From: Bin87 sp965204395
Lineage (GTDB): Bacteria; Chloroflexota; Dehalococcoidia; Lucifugimonadales; UBA3495
Length of the DNA: 64,000 bases
Assembly (NCBI GenBank): GCA_965204395.1
Contig: OZ241987.1
Location: forward strand, 992,001 to 1,056,000
Direction of reading: 5' to 3'
Shown here piece by piece: positions 25,685-35,920 of the stretch (positions are counted from its first letter, which is position 1; every line of letters starts with the position of its first letter). The notes beneath the pieces are model-generated. The model searched no databases. It saw nothing but the letters and a program-made list of their open reading frames with translations, and was not told the origin of the DNA. The translations under genes and the position numbers were made by a program.

Positions 25685-26235
25685 GGGCGCCCAATCACTA
25701 CGCCGATACGAGATCAGGCGATCTGCCGCTGCCACAAGCCCAAGGGCAGCGCTGCCTCCAGCAAACGTGGCCAATAGGCAGTGCTTTTGAATTCACATTC
25801 GACATCACGACCGTGATCAAACGGGCGTCGCAAACTAAGGCAACCGAGCCCGAAGCTCAGCGAGGAAACAAAGCGCGAGCGTTGCGGGGAAAAATCGCTG
25901 TGTGCCGTCAGGACCCCAAGCAACCCGGTCACCGCACAGAATTCCCAAACCGTGCGATCCCTGGTAAGTTCCGCCACCTTGACTGCGCCGAGAAGAACCG
26001 CAATCGGCAACGCCGGGAGATGTTGCACTCTGCCGAACGTAGCCTTCCCAAAACTACTGGCAAAGCTGGCTAAAGCATCCTGTCTGGCCTCCAGCCGATA
26101 ACGTTGGTCTCAACCAACCAGCGGGTTTAGGCACAATTCCCCTAGGCGTCCGAGGGTGCTTCAGGAAACTGGCTGGCACTCAGGGGACCCTGCTACCTAG
26201 GTCCGCAGACTGGACTAGGTTGGCAAAGGATCCAA
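25685..26235. other. non-coding or decayed stretch after CBASS
   Basis: A minus-strand frame at 25714-26028 (104 codons) has plausible amino-acid composition but lacks a good start and is not recognised; it may be the tail of a lost gene. Nothing else is supported. Confidence 0.3.
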
Positions 26236-27951
26236 TCACACCGCTTTCGGAGTTTCGGAACAAGTCAACAATTCTCTCCCTTCTCTCAGGAGAACCACAA
26301 AGCGTTCAACATCCACAACGGGGATAGGCTCGCTAGCCGAATACATCCAGAGCCTTGGGTAGTTTACTACGACCACCCCTTGGACAGAATAAGCTTCGTC
26401 AGCGTCAATGTGATGCTCTGACATCAAATCCTGCACCCGCTCTGCAAACCAGTCGACCTGTAGCCGCACTTTTTGGACCGCTGTTTGAAAATCCCGGAAT
26501 TCACGTCCCATCAACTGCGGTACGGGGCCTTCGTCCGCATCGTTCTTGGCTTCCACCAAAACAAATCGACGATGATTGGGATCCACCACGAACACATCGA
26601 CTGGGCCAAACCCGCTTCCCTGAGAGATGCGATGGTCCTTTATCCTCTCTTTCTCTTTGGTAACAAAAAAGCCCGCGCTTCTGCAGTCGTCTGCTATGAG
26701 ATCCCTAAATGAATCTCCGAACGTCGATTGAATCCTGCCTATCGCTCTCGACAGGGGCCCGCTGTCGCTCATTCCCGCCATTTTGATGCGGCCCGTCTCC
26801 AAGCGTTGAAGCAACAACTTTCCTCCTGTAATTGCCGTCTCGATGCCGTAGAGGCAGGTAGGCTTGTTGCCGATTTCGAGCAGCACTACGGGTCTCCTCA
26901 GGAGCCGCGAGTCACGTCTGGCGTATTCGACAGGTCTAAAGTTGCTGGCCTTTACATCGGCGAGCATTGCCTTTGAGACGGAAAAGTCGTGCAAAAGGAG
27001 ATCGAAACGATCGTTGCGCACTCCCCATCGCGATGAGAGGAAATTCCCCAGCTCAGCCTTGCTTTTGATTTTGCGGTATTCTTCGTAGTCGATATAATCA
27101 ACGATGCCGAAGGAAAATCGCATCCAATCTTCCATTGTGTACCCGCGCTCCTCTTCAAGCGGGCCGTTTAGATCCTCGACGAATGGAAGTACCATTAGGT
27201 CGTCGAATGAAAACGATTCCGGCTGTCTGGTGTTGAGGTCACTCCATAACCCCTGCGTCTCGACAGTGTAGGGCAATTTAGCTCGACGATATGCAACAAC
27301 AGCAGCGTGCCCTGCCGGTGTCAAATCAACGGTCACCGAATAATCAACATGAACAGTCAGCTCGTGCGGAACTCCCCCGTGGTAAATATGCTCCCAAGCC
27401 AGGTCCCATTCAAAAATCGCTTGAGCGTGAGCGATTAGGCGTTCGATCTCTCCACGCCCAACTTTGTGCCCTCCTGCCGCCCCGTACTTGACTACCATCT
27501 CAATCAGCCACCGTATGGGTTCCGTGAACACGGATACACTTTCCCAAGTGGCATCAATATTCTTCGCGAACGTGCCTATGTTGCCCTGGGTGAGACCGTA
27601 TGCTTGATGAAAGCGCAGCTTCTCGATGTGGCCATACACCTGCTCAACCCGTTCGTACAAACGCACACAAAGGTCGAAGGCGTTAACGGCCGCCAATTTA
27701 TCTGTCAGGTCAGAATGCAACCCGTCATACACCGCCACCACGCCCGCGACCAGTTCGTCGGCGAAATCAGAGTACACGCCGGGGGCGATTCCAGACTCCA
27801 CCATCAGACGCCTCTGGAGCTCTCGTACGGGTTTACGGTGGCCATCGTTGGGGAAGGTAGGGCGCGGCAGCCTAGCTAGGCTGGAGTGCATCGTCATCCG
27901 ACGTACCGGTACTCCCGAGGGTCCGTGCATTTGATTTCGAGCGGCTACCAT
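26236..27951 (-). CDS. large protein with C-terminal PD-(D/E)XK-type nuclease domain, putative defence gene
   Basis: The 571-residue protein is not assigned to a named family. The C-terminal part (from about residue 400) shows a PD-(D/E)XK nuclease core: a glycine-rich loop then GPVDVFVVD with the aspartate, and RRFVLVEAKND with the E-x-K pair. The long N-terminal region (residues 40-370) is mostly helical and acidic without motifs I recognise. Start ATG 27951 has AGGAT six bases upstream; later ATGs at 27897 and 27891 are alternatives. It stands alone on the minus strand between a CBASS operon and a rightward defence-like cluster. The domain order (sensor-like N-terminus, nuclease C-terminus) recalls Shedu-type proteins, but similarity to Shedu is not established. 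Confidence 0.6.
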   Translation of the reverse strand: MVAARNQMHGPSGVPVRRMTMHSSLARLPRPTFPNDGHRKPVRELQRRLMVESGIAPGVYSDFADELVAGVVAVYDGLHSDLTDKLAAVNAFDLCVRLYERVEQVYGHIEKLRFHQAYGLTQGNIGTFAKNIDATWESVSVFTEPIRWLIEMVVKYGAAGGHKVGRGEIERLIAHAQAIFEWDLAWEHIYHGGVPHELTVHVDYSVTVDLTPAGHAAVVAYRRAKLPYTVETQGLWSDLNTRQPESFSFDDLMVLPFVEDLNGPLEEERGYTMEDWMRFSFGIVDYIDYEEYRKIKSKAELGNFLSSRWGVRNDRFDLLLHDFSVSKAMLADVKASNFRPVEYARRDSRLLRRPVVLLEIGNKPTCLYGIETAITGGKLLLQRLETGRIKMAGMSDSGPLSRAIGRIQSTFGDSFRDLIADDCRSAGFFVTKEKERIKDHRISQGSGFGPVDVFVVDPNHRRFVLVEAKNDADEGPVPQLMGREFRDFQTAVQKVRLQVDWFAERVQDLMSEHHIDADEAYSVQGVVVVNYPRLWMYSASEPIPVVDVERFVVLLREGRELLTCSETPKAV

Positions 27952-28449
27952 CTTTTCATCCTAAGACCGTGTCTTCTGGACCAGTGCGGCTATGTTGAGC
28001 ACATATATGCTACCAACGACAAGTTGGGCAACCAGCATGGAAACGGATCCCGTCTTCAGCTGTTTTCGGGGAATAACGTTTCCCAGCGCCACCACCTAGC
28101 CCACCTTGTGGGCAGCAACCGTCAACCATCTGCCGGAGGGCTACGGCGAATTGGCCGGCATCGCAGTACTTGCGATGTTCGGCCTGCTCTGAGCGCAACG
28201 GGAATCGGCACGAACCTTGCGGGCGGCTTCACCGAGCCCGCTTTTCGTTGGCCGTTGCGCTGACTGCGGGCTCAAGCACCGTCATCGAGGGGTAGCGCAA
28301 GCGACTAAACACCAAAATCGCTGCCACGATTTCCTGACGTTTTGGGCACTGCGCCAACGGCGGGTATGCGCAACGCCGGAACGATGTTTCGCGGAAGAGG
28401 CAGGCTGCCATAGATACAATCGAATCGACGGAACCCAACGGAGAACCTG
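27952..28449. other. 500-bp intergenic region between divergent genes
   Basis: This divergent region must contain promoters for the nuclease gene and for the rightward cluster. A TACAAT near 28415 may be a -10 box. No open frame here shows coding character or homology. Confidence 0.35.
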
Positions 28450-28995
28450 ATGCTTTCCCGGGACCTTGACCAACTTGCCGCCCTCGTCCCCCAGTACCCG
28501 CACCGCGGCGAGTTCGAGCTCACCGCCGGCGGCAGCGTCACTTGGTACATCGACGGCCGCGAGTTGCTGCTGAACGACGCCGGCATCAAAATCGCCGGCC
28601 GTATCCTGAATCAACTCCTGCTGCCGGAAGTGCAGATCCTTGCGGGCCCCGCCACGGCGGGAATCATCACCGTGAGCGTTGTCCTACAGACCACAGACCG
28701 CAAGCTGCTGGGCTGCTACGTCCGCGACGACAGCAAGGGCCACGGCCTGCAGAAGCAGATCTCGGGCAGCAGCGTCTACGGACGCAAGGTGGCCATCGTC
28801 GACGACACGTGCAGCAGCGGACACTCACTGCTCAGATGCGTTGAGACCGTCAGGCAGCACTGCGGGGAAGTGATCCAAGTCATCGTGCTCTTTGCCCGAG
28901 ACGCCGGCGGAAACGCCGTCCAAAAATCCAGCTACCACTACGACTACGCGCAGCGCATCAGCGAGGACGGCGGCAGCGAGCCACAGCCGAAATAA
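28450..28995 (+). CDS. phosphoribosyltransferase (orotate PRTase-like)
   Basis: The 181-residue protein has a type I phosphoribosyltransferase fold. The PRPP-binding loop is VAIVDDTCSSGHSL at residues 114-127, and the earlier ILAGPATAGI matches the segment that precedes the flexible loop in orotate PRTases. The N-terminal FELTAGGSVTWYIDGREL resembles the OPRT orotate-side strand. A housekeeping pyrE is unlikely inside a mobile, defence-rich region, so a role in nucleotide signalling or salvage tied to the next genes is possible. Start ATG 28450 follows GGAG by six bases. It is first in a rightward series leading to the GHKL gene 122 bp on. Confidence 0.75.
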   Translation: MLSRDLDQLAALVPQYPHRGEFELTAGGSVTWYIDGRELLLNDAGIKIAGRILNQLLLPEVQILAGPATAGIITVSVVLQTTDRKLLGCYVRDDSKGHGLQKQISGSSVYGRKVAIVDDTCSSGHSLLRCVETVRQHCGEVIQVIVLFARDAGGNAVQKSSYHYDYAQRISEDGGSEPQPK

Positions 28996-29117
28996 TTGAG
29001 CCAAGCCGCGGAGTCAGCCCACAAGCACCAGGAACGCCAACGCCGCCACGCCACACTATAATTTCCTAATGCAGCAGGCCATACGCCCGCGTAACCCAAC
29101 CAGAGGTAGCAACCATC

Positions 29118-30584
29118 ATGGCGACAAACGGCAGCCAGGCATACAGCTCCGAGGAGCGCTTCGCGGTATCCAGCGAAGGAATGCGCAAAATCAACGAAAG
29201 TCGAGAACCCACAGACTTGATCAAGGAACTCATCCAGAACGCCTGGGATGAAACGATATTCACCGGCGAATGCAGAGTCCAAGTGGAGACGCATGACCCG
29301 AACACCGTGATCACGGTAGAAGACGATGGGCGAGGCTTCGCCAACATTGCCGATGCCTACACGCTCATGAGCCACACCGACAAGCGTTTCAACGCCGAGC
29401 TTCGCGGACGCTTCAACATCGGCGAGAAGGACGTCATCAGCGTGGCACTCGAAGCCACAGTAGAGACCGTCGGTCACACCGTCAACTTCCCGCCAGACGG
29501 CTCCAGAGAAATCGCGACTAACGATCGCGAAAAGGGTACGAAGATAACAGTAGTCATGCCATGGAACCGGCAGCAAGCGGACGAACTGATCCGCAACCTG
29601 CAGACCTTCCGCCCGCCGGCCAACTGCGCGACCTACGTCAACGGCACCGTAATCCCGCGGCGCCCAGCAGCAGCAACGCTACGAGCCAGCCTGCCCACAG
29701 TGATGCAAGACAACCGCAACGGCGCGATGAAAGTCTACCCACGATCCACCACCATGGACTTGGTAGACCCAGCAGAAGCCGACAACGAACGCAGAATCTA
29801 CGAGATGGGAATACCCGCAGACAGCATCGAATGTCCCTGGGACGTGGACATCATGCAAAAGATTCCCATGGACCAACAGCGGAACGCCGTAAAGGAGTCC
29901 TACCTCAGGACCGTTTACATCGAGATCCTGAACAGCACGTATGGGAAGCTGGACGAGAAAGAATTCGCGTCCACGTGGGTCAGGAAAGCCGTTGAAAGCG
30001 GCAAAGCATCACTGGAAGCCGTAAAGGCCACCGCAGAGGCGCGCTGGGGAAACAACGTCGTGTTCTTGTCGATGAACCAAGACGCAAACGCCAGAGCGCA
30101 CAATGCCGACTACGAAGTGGTCAACCCGCAGAGCCTGAGCCAAAAGGAAGTCGCGGAATTCCGCAAGCATGCGGGAATTGATGATGCGGACGTCGTCTTC
30201 CCCGATCCGCCGGAGCCGCACACGGACCACGCTGCCAAGAAAGGCAGCAACCAAGAGAAATTCGCCGAATGGGTTCAGCAAGTAGCATCGTACTGCGAAC
30301 TGGACGCGACGGTTCGTTACTTCAACGAGGCCGGCAACCCAAAGGTTGCCGACTGCACAGTGGCGAGCAAAATCCCGACCATCAGGTTCAACGAAGGCAA
30401 ACTCCCCGTGGAGTTCTTCGAGCCGCCGCATAACGGCGCCGAGCAGTACGAGATCGTGATACACGAACTGGGCCACGCCCTAGACTACAGCGAAGGACCA
30501 GAGCATGGTCCCAAGTGGAGCGAAGCAGCAATAAAAGCCAGCGCCATGGTGCTGCGCGGCATGGCATCGACACCAACACCGTAG
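29118..30584 (+). CDS. GHKL-type ATPase fused to HExxH metallopeptidase-like domain
   Basis: The N-terminal domain is a GHKL (Hsp90/MORC/histidine-kinase) ATPase: N-box DLIKELIQNAWDE with E37 and N41, G1 box EDDGRGF (69-74), G2-like RGRFNIGEKD (96-105) and EKGTKI (about 138). The middle (about 180-380) is unassigned. The extreme C-terminus carries HELGHALDYSEGPEHGPKW (449-467), a zinc HExxH motif with H463 as a candidate third ligand, similar in spacing to SprT-like proteases. An ATPase linked to a protease in one 488-residue chain suggests ATP-dependent sensing or unfolding followed by cleavage. Start ATG 29118 has AGAGG upstream; TATAAT at 29057-29062 is a possible -10. I know no named system with this architecture. 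Confidence 0.7.
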   Translation: MATNGSQAYSSEERFAVSSEGMRKINESREPTDLIKELIQNAWDETIFTGECRVQVETHDPNTVITVEDDGRGFANIADAYTLMSHTDKRFNAELRGRFNIGEKDVISVALEATVETVGHTVNFPPDGSREIATNDREKGTKITVVMPWNRQQADELIRNLQTFRPPANCATYVNGTVIPRRPAAATLRASLPTVMQDNRNGAMKVYPRSTTMDLVDPAEADNERRIYEMGIPADSIECPWDVDIMQKIPMDQQRNAVKESYLRTVYIEILNSTYGKLDEKEFASTWVRKAVESGKASLEAVKATAEARWGNNVVFLSMNQDANARAHNADYEVVNPQSLSQKEVAEFRKHAGIDDADVVFPDPPEPHTDHAAKKGSNQEKFAEWVQQVASYCELDATVRYFNEAGNPKVADCTVASKIPTIRFNEGKLPVEFFEPPHNGAEQYEIVIHELGHALDYSEGPEHGPKWSEAAIKASAMVLRGMASTPTP

Positions 30585-30683
30585 CTCCGCTACACCAACC
30601 CACCGCTCATCCGGAAAACGACCAAAACTGCGGTTCCATAAAACACCTCTCCCTGTCAGCACCCACCCGCAGGAGCACACCCC

Positions 30684-31600
30684 ATGACCATTGGGACCCT
30701 GACCAACGTAAACGTCCGCGAAGTTTGGCCCAATGAAGCCAGCGACTTTACACCCTGGCTGGCAGCAAACCTGGAGCAGCTCGCCGAAGCCATCGGAATG
30801 CCGTTAACCGCCGAAGCCACCGAAGTGGAAGTCGACGGCTTCTATGCCGACATCGTCGCCGTCAATCCCGACACGGGCAAGCGCGTGCTCATCGAGAACC
30901 AGTTGGAAACCACCGACCACAAGCACCTCGGACAGATACTCACCTACCTCTCCGGGCTCGATGCCGAAACCGTCATCTGGATAGCGCCGGAGTTCCACAG
31001 CGCCCACCTCTCTGCGATCCGCTGCCTCAACGAGCGCACGGTGGAACCCACGGCCTTCGTAGCCGTCCGCATCCGTGCCATCCGGATCGGAGAAGCCACG
31101 CCGATAGCGCCACTCTTCGAGGTGATGGAGAACCCAGCGGCTGGGAAACGCAGCTGCGTGTGTCAGTGCAAAAAGCCACCGGCCCCAAGGACCCCGTGCC
31201 CATGGAGTTCTGGGCAGCTTATCGCCGTGAGCATCCTGACGACGGTATACGGAAAGGTTACGCCCACACCAACGTCTGGTACCCGGTTATGGACCGGAAA
31301 ATCATAATCAGCCAATACATTGCCATGCGCAGCGTCGGAATCTACGTGCGACGGGGCTGGGAAATGTCCCAAGAACAAGCCCTAGCCAATGCCAGACTAC
31401 TCCACGAGGCACTGGAGCACGAGCTGGGAACTGCGATGGCGGAACCCAGCAGCAACGACAACCATATGTACGTCAGGGCCCTGGACACCGACACCAGGCA
31501 CCGCGCCAACTGGCCGCAGATGATCGAATGGTTGCATGACCACCTGGTCAAGTACCACCAAGCGGTAGCGGCAGCGGAAGCCAGCGTCGCAGCAGACTAA
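30684..31600 (+). pseudogene. DUF4268/PD-(D/E)XK-like protein, frameshifted
   Basis: Frame one (30684-about 31139) encodes an N-terminal domain with FYADIVAVNPDTGKRVLIEN, a nuclease-like D...E-x-N/Q pattern, then HLGQILTYLSGLDAETVIWIA. The continuation is found in another frame from the GWETQLRVSVQKATG segment at about 31139 to the stop at 31600, with RRGWEMSQEQAL and the DUF4268 C-terminal region. Joined, the protein is about 305 residues, normal for DUF4268 proteins. The shift lies in the CCAGCGGCTGGG segment. It may be a real mutation or a sequencing error. ATG 30684 has AGGAG seven bases upstream, 100 bp after the GHKL gene. Confidence 0.65.
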
Positions 31601-31844
31601 CTGCCTCCCACTTGGCAGGCAGCCAGCACATCGGCGCCATCAACGACGACGCCAGGATGCTGGATGCTACCCAGCACCGCCGCTAGACTCTGCCCCAAGA
31701 TTATCGTTTAAAAGAGACAAAGCTCTGAAAGCGAGAACACCGGCCGAGTGCGAGAGTTTCAGAGGGCGCAGAATCCGCTGCCGGGATACACTAACGGCGG
31801 TAACACCAATCCAACCCGACCATTCTCCAGCACAGAGGAATCCT

Positions 31845-34800
31845 ATGCCCATTGCCAGTGTCCAAGATGCCCGCGAAGTCGAGCGCAGCCTGAAAGCCAT
31901 CCTGTCTGACACGGACGCCGACGAACGAGCGCATGCCATCCGCACAATGTTTGTGGAGACGCTGGACTTCGGCCACGCCGATCTGTTGGTTCCGCTGGAC
32001 GCTGCCAACGATTCCAACTTGCCGTCCGATGCGCGCCTACTGGCTCGCCGCGACGGTTTCAGCATCCTGTACATCTCCATGGACAGAGCCGGCGACAACG
32101 GGGTAAAAACTGCCACGGCATCCGCCGTCTCAAAAGTCGTCGGAGACACCATCGCCGACGAGCCGCTGCTATTGTTCACTAATCGGGACTGCGACCAACT
32201 GCACCTCATCTACCCAGACCTTTCGGGAACGCAACCACGGTTGCAGCGCATGGTGGCACATCGCGGGCAGCCGGCGCGCACCGTGGTCCAGCAGATCGCC
32301 AACCTGTGGCACGACTATGGAGAATCAGGTTTAACCCTAGGCGAAGCCGTCCGCAACGCCTTCAGCGTACAGCCCGTCACCGACGCTTTCTTCAAGGACT
32401 ACAAGGCCGCCTACGACGACGCGGTGAAACTCATAGCCGACGGTGTCGGACAGGAGGACGCCCAGCAGTTTACTCAGACGCTGTTCAACCGCCTGCTGTT
32501 CGTCCACTTCGTTAGCCGCAAGGGATGGCTAGGCTTCAACGGTGATACCGACTATCTCAACGCCCTGTGGCGGGATTACAAGACCGACGCCAAAGGCGGC
32601 AATTTCTATACCAGCCGGCTGACTACCCTGTTTTTCGCTGGCCTCAACAACCAGCATTCGCAGAACCTCAGCAGCGGCGTTCAGTCTCTCATTGGCGACG
32701 TGCCTTTCCTTAACGGCGGCCTGTTTGAGGAAACCGACCTTGACCGCCGCGCCGCCGACGCTGTGCCCGACGAGGCAGTGGCGCCGCTGATTACGGGCCT
32801 TTTCAACCGCTACAATTTCACCGTCACGGAAGCCACACCGCTGGACACCGAGGTGGCCGTCGATCCCGAGATGCTGGGCAAGCTCTTTGAGGAAACGGTC
32901 AATGAGCGGCACAGCAACGGCGCCTACTACACCCCACGCCCTGTCGTCGCCTTCATGTGCCGCGAGGCGATCAAGGGCTATCTATCCAGCAAGAACATCG
33001 CCGGTCTCACCGACGACAATATCGCCGACCTGGTGGACAACGCTGACCCGCAGGCCATCAACGTGACGCAGGCCCTGGAAGTCGCCAACGCCGTGGCCGA
33101 ACTGAAAGCCGTTGACCCTGCTTGCGGCTCCGGCGCTTTTCTGCTGGGGATGCTACAAGAGATCGTCGCGCTTAACGAAACCCTGTTCCGCGCTGGTCAT
33201 ACGCCAGAGAGTCTGTACCGGCAGAAGCTGGACATCATCAGCAAAAACATTTACGGCGTGGACAAGGACGACCTAGCGGTCAGCACGGCGATGCTGCGGC
33301 TGTGGCTCAGCCTGGCCGTCGATTTCGACGGCGACGGTACGCCAGACCCATTACCCAACTTGGACCTGAAACTGGTCGTTGGCGACGCTATCGCCGGCCC
33401 GAACCCAGATAGTAAGGCACTGGAACAAGATTGGTTCAAGGAATTTGCGGAGAAAAGCACATTGCGACGGGACACCGCCGCCTACACTACTGCCTATGGG
33501 CAGCAGAAGGCGACGCTGAAGCAACAGGTGGACGCCACCAAGGCGCAGTTGCGCCGCCAGCTGCAAGGTGCCGCGCCAATCGGCGCGGTGGAATGGCGTA
33601 TTGAATTCGCTGACGTGATGCTCAACGGCGGCTTCGACGTGGTAATCGCCAACCCGCCCTACGTGCAATTGCAGCGCAACAGTGGTGAACTGGCAAACCT
33701 GTACCGCAACGTCGGATACTCCACGTTCGCCAGGACGGGAGACATCTACCAACTCTTCTACGAACGCGGTTGCCAACTGCTCAACTCCGCGCACGGCATC
33801 TTGGCCTACATCACGTCCAATAGCTGGCTGAAAGCAGAATATGGGAAAGCTACCCGACGGTACTTGTCCGAGCAGCACACGCCCACCCTCTTGCTTGAAA
33901 TGGGGAAGGACGTCTTTGACGAAGCCATCGTCGACACCAGCGTCCTACTGCTCAAACAAGGGCCACACGGCGACCGCGATGACCTGTCGGTACGGGCAGT
34001 GGACATCGACCACTTGGAAGACGATACCTTTCCACCACCAGCAGAACAGTGGGGTGCAACCCGCCCCAACGGCGATGCGCCCTGGAGCATCCTGTCGAAA
34101 ACCGAACAGGGCATCATGGACAAGATGCTGGCTGTGGGAACGCCGCTGAAAGAATGGGATATTGCGATTTATCGAGGAATATTAACTGGCCTCAACGAGG
34201 CATTCATCATTGATAAAAACTAAGGAAGCGCTGGTCGCCGCTGATCCTAAGTCCGCCGAGATCCTCAAGCCGGTGGTGCGCGGCCGCGACATCCGGCGCT
34301 ATCAAGCGCAGTGGGCGAACCTTTGGCTAATTGATAGCCACAATGGGCACGGCGACACCCCAGCCATCAACATTGACGATTTCCCCCCCGTAAAAGCCCA
34401 TCTGGACGGCTACTTTCCGCGCTTGGCGGAACGGCACGACAAGGGCAGGACTCCGTACAATCTCCGTAACTGCGCTTACCACGCAGATTTCGCTCGCGAG
34501 AAATTGTTCTGGATGGACCTGACTGATAGCGGCAGATTCGCATACGAAGATGGTGAGAGGTTCTGTCTGAACACGGTCTTCATGATGACAGGCCAAGATC
34601 TCAAATACCATTGCGCGGTTCTCAATTCCAGGTTGATAACGTGGTTCATGAGCCACATGGCATTGAACTCTGGCATGGGAGTGACCAGGTGGTTCGGACA
34701 CACGGTTGAGCAGATCCCCGTCGCCTGCGCTGCCGCCGAGCAGCGAGGCCAATTGATACAACAAGCTGACCGGATCATTGCGGCAAAGGCTGTCGAGGTA

Positions 34801-34899
34801 GCCGCAGATACCAGCAAGGAAGAAGCCGAAATCGACAGGTTGGTGTTCGCCATCTACGAGCTTGAAGACGATGAGATCAGGGCGGTGTCACCCGTATGA
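31845..34899 (+). CDS. Eco57I-type N6-adenine methyltransferase with C-terminal specificity domain (frameshift near 34215)
   Basis: The protein has methyltransferase motif I DPACGSGAF (about residue 423) and catalytic motif NPPYVQLQ (about 603), as in Eco57I-type/type IIG enzymes that methylate adenine. A TaqI-C-like target-recognition region follows (GLNEAFI, then SAEILKPVVRGRDIRRY). No nuclease motif is clear in the N-terminus, so DNA cutting may need a partner such as the PLD-helicase downstream. The frame breaks at a TAA at 34221-34223; the specificity domain continues in another frame to 34899. Compared with the inverted spare domain at 34964-35728, two C bases are missing (GATAA|AAACTAAGG against GATAACCAAACTAAGG), which exactly explains the shift. 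As sequenced, the enzyme lacks its specificity domain. ATG 31845 has AGAGGAA upstream. Confidence 0.8.
34261..34295 (+). repeat. 35-bp inverted repeat, copy 1 (inside the methyltransferase)
   Basis: This segment, which encodes ILKPVVRGRDIR, is identical over 35 bp to the reverse complement of 35598-35632. It lies at the entry of the variable specificity region. It could be the crossover site for inversion of the 1.3-kb DNA between the two copies. Confidence 0.9.
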
Positions 34900-34963
34900 A
34901 ACTTCCAGTTTGGGGGGGTTGGGTAATCGCAATCGTGCAAACCCAAAGGGCGTGCCAACTACA

Positions 34964-35806
34964 CTAAACCCGCTCTTCTACTACGGCAATTTCTGAAGTC
35001 GACAGCCCGTACAGTTGGTATACCATTTGATCGATCTCAGATTCTGCACTCGCGGTGTCTGCGGTCGCATCGTCCCATATGGCACGCAAAATCGTGTCGA
35101 TCATCTGCTCAAACGGACGTTGGCTAAAAGTGGAGATACTGGGAATCGGCAACCGTTCAACGTATACCTTCTTCCAACGCAATGTTCCCATGCCTGAAGT
35201 CGGTGCCAAATTGGCCAGGAACCATCGGGTCAACTTCGCGTTGAGCACCGCACACAGGTACTTGAGGGAGCCGCCCGTGAGAAGGAACGAGGTGGCTTCC
35301 CCGTAAAGTCCGCTGTCGTCATAAGCGAAGCGGCCGCGGTTGACCAACTCAATCCAAAGCAGCTTCGCTTTGCCGAAATCTGCGTGGTAAGCGCAGGTAT
35401 CCTGCAATTCGTACCAGGCATTGTTGGTCTTCTTGCGCGACCTGGTTCCATCTGGAAACTTCTTCCCACTCTGCTCAAGCCGCCATTCACCGAAGGCTAG
35501 CAGGTGCCTTTTGACCGCAGGGTAGTCGTCGATGTTGACACCAGCGGCAGGGAAAGTTGCTACCAGCCACAAGCCCTGCCATTCAGCTTTGTAGCGTCGG
35601 ATGTCGCGGCCGCGCACCACCGGCTTGAGGATTTCCGCGGACTTGGGGTCCTGGGCTACCAGTGCTTCCTTAGTTTGGTTATCGACGATGAACGCCTCAT
35701 TGAGGCCGGTTTTTATTCCGTAGTTAATCGCATACCAGAGAACTACATCCTCAGCGCACAACTGCGTGGTACCCGAGTCTTGACGACGCAAACGGCCTAG
35801 ATACAA
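34964..35806 (-). CDS. inverted spare specificity domain (TRD cassette) of the Eco57I-type enzyme
   Basis: On the minus strand this frame encodes only the C-terminal target-recognition part of the neighbouring methyltransferase. From about 35728 it reads YGIKTGLNEAF, then TKEALVAQDPKSAEILKPV, parallel to the plus-strand gene. It then diverges through the recognition region (GVNIDDYPAVKRH, RSRKKTNNAWYELQDTCAYHADF) and re-converges in layout (NAKLTRWFLAN, SAESEIDQMVYQLYG). It has no methyltransferase domain and no credible start signal, so it is not expected to work alone. Its stop and that of the methyltransferase face each other 64 bp apart. It is intact across the site where the plus copy has lost two bases. 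Confidence 0.8.
   Translation of the reverse strand: MYLGRLRRQDSGTTQLCAEDVVLWYAINYGIKTGLNEAFIVDNQTKEALVAQDPKSAEILKPVVRGRDIRRYKAEWQGLWLVATFPAAGVNIDDYPAVKRHLLAFGEWRLEQSGKKFPDGTRSRKKTNNAWYELQDTCAYHADFGKAKLLWIELVNRGRFAYDDSGLYGEATSFLLTGGSLKYLCAVLNAKLTRWFLANLAPTSGMGTLRWKKVYVERLPIPSISTFSQRPFEQMIDTILRAIWDDATADTASAESEIDQMVYQLYGLSTSEIAVVEERV
35598..35632 (-). repeat. 35-bp inverted repeat, copy 2 (inside the spare TRD)
   Basis: It is the exact reverse complement of 34261-34295. The flanking bases on both sides differ between copies at scattered positions, so the perfect block stands out as either a selected coding motif or a recent gene-conversion or recombination tract. Confidence 0.9.
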
Positions 35807-35920
35807 AGAGCCGCTATCTCGAAAAGATTAGCGCCACCTTCCACATCGTCATACTCCATAACCAGAACGTCGCGTAGTGCCACCTACGGAGGCGGAATCT
35901 GCTACAACACGGGGGACGAC

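Noticed and set aside
25714..26028. Minus-strand gene of 104 codons after cap15
   Set aside because: No start signal, no homology recognised, and the opposite strand is equally open.
28229..28614. Minus-strand small genes upstream of the PRTase
   Set aside because: They overlap the PRTase start and its ribosome-binding site and have no domain similarity.
34210..34899. Separate gene downstream of the methyltransferase
   Set aside because: It begins mid-domain (KTKEALVAADPKSAEILK), continues the methyltransferase sequence seen in the inverted spare copy, and lacks a start signal; it is the same gene after a frameshift.
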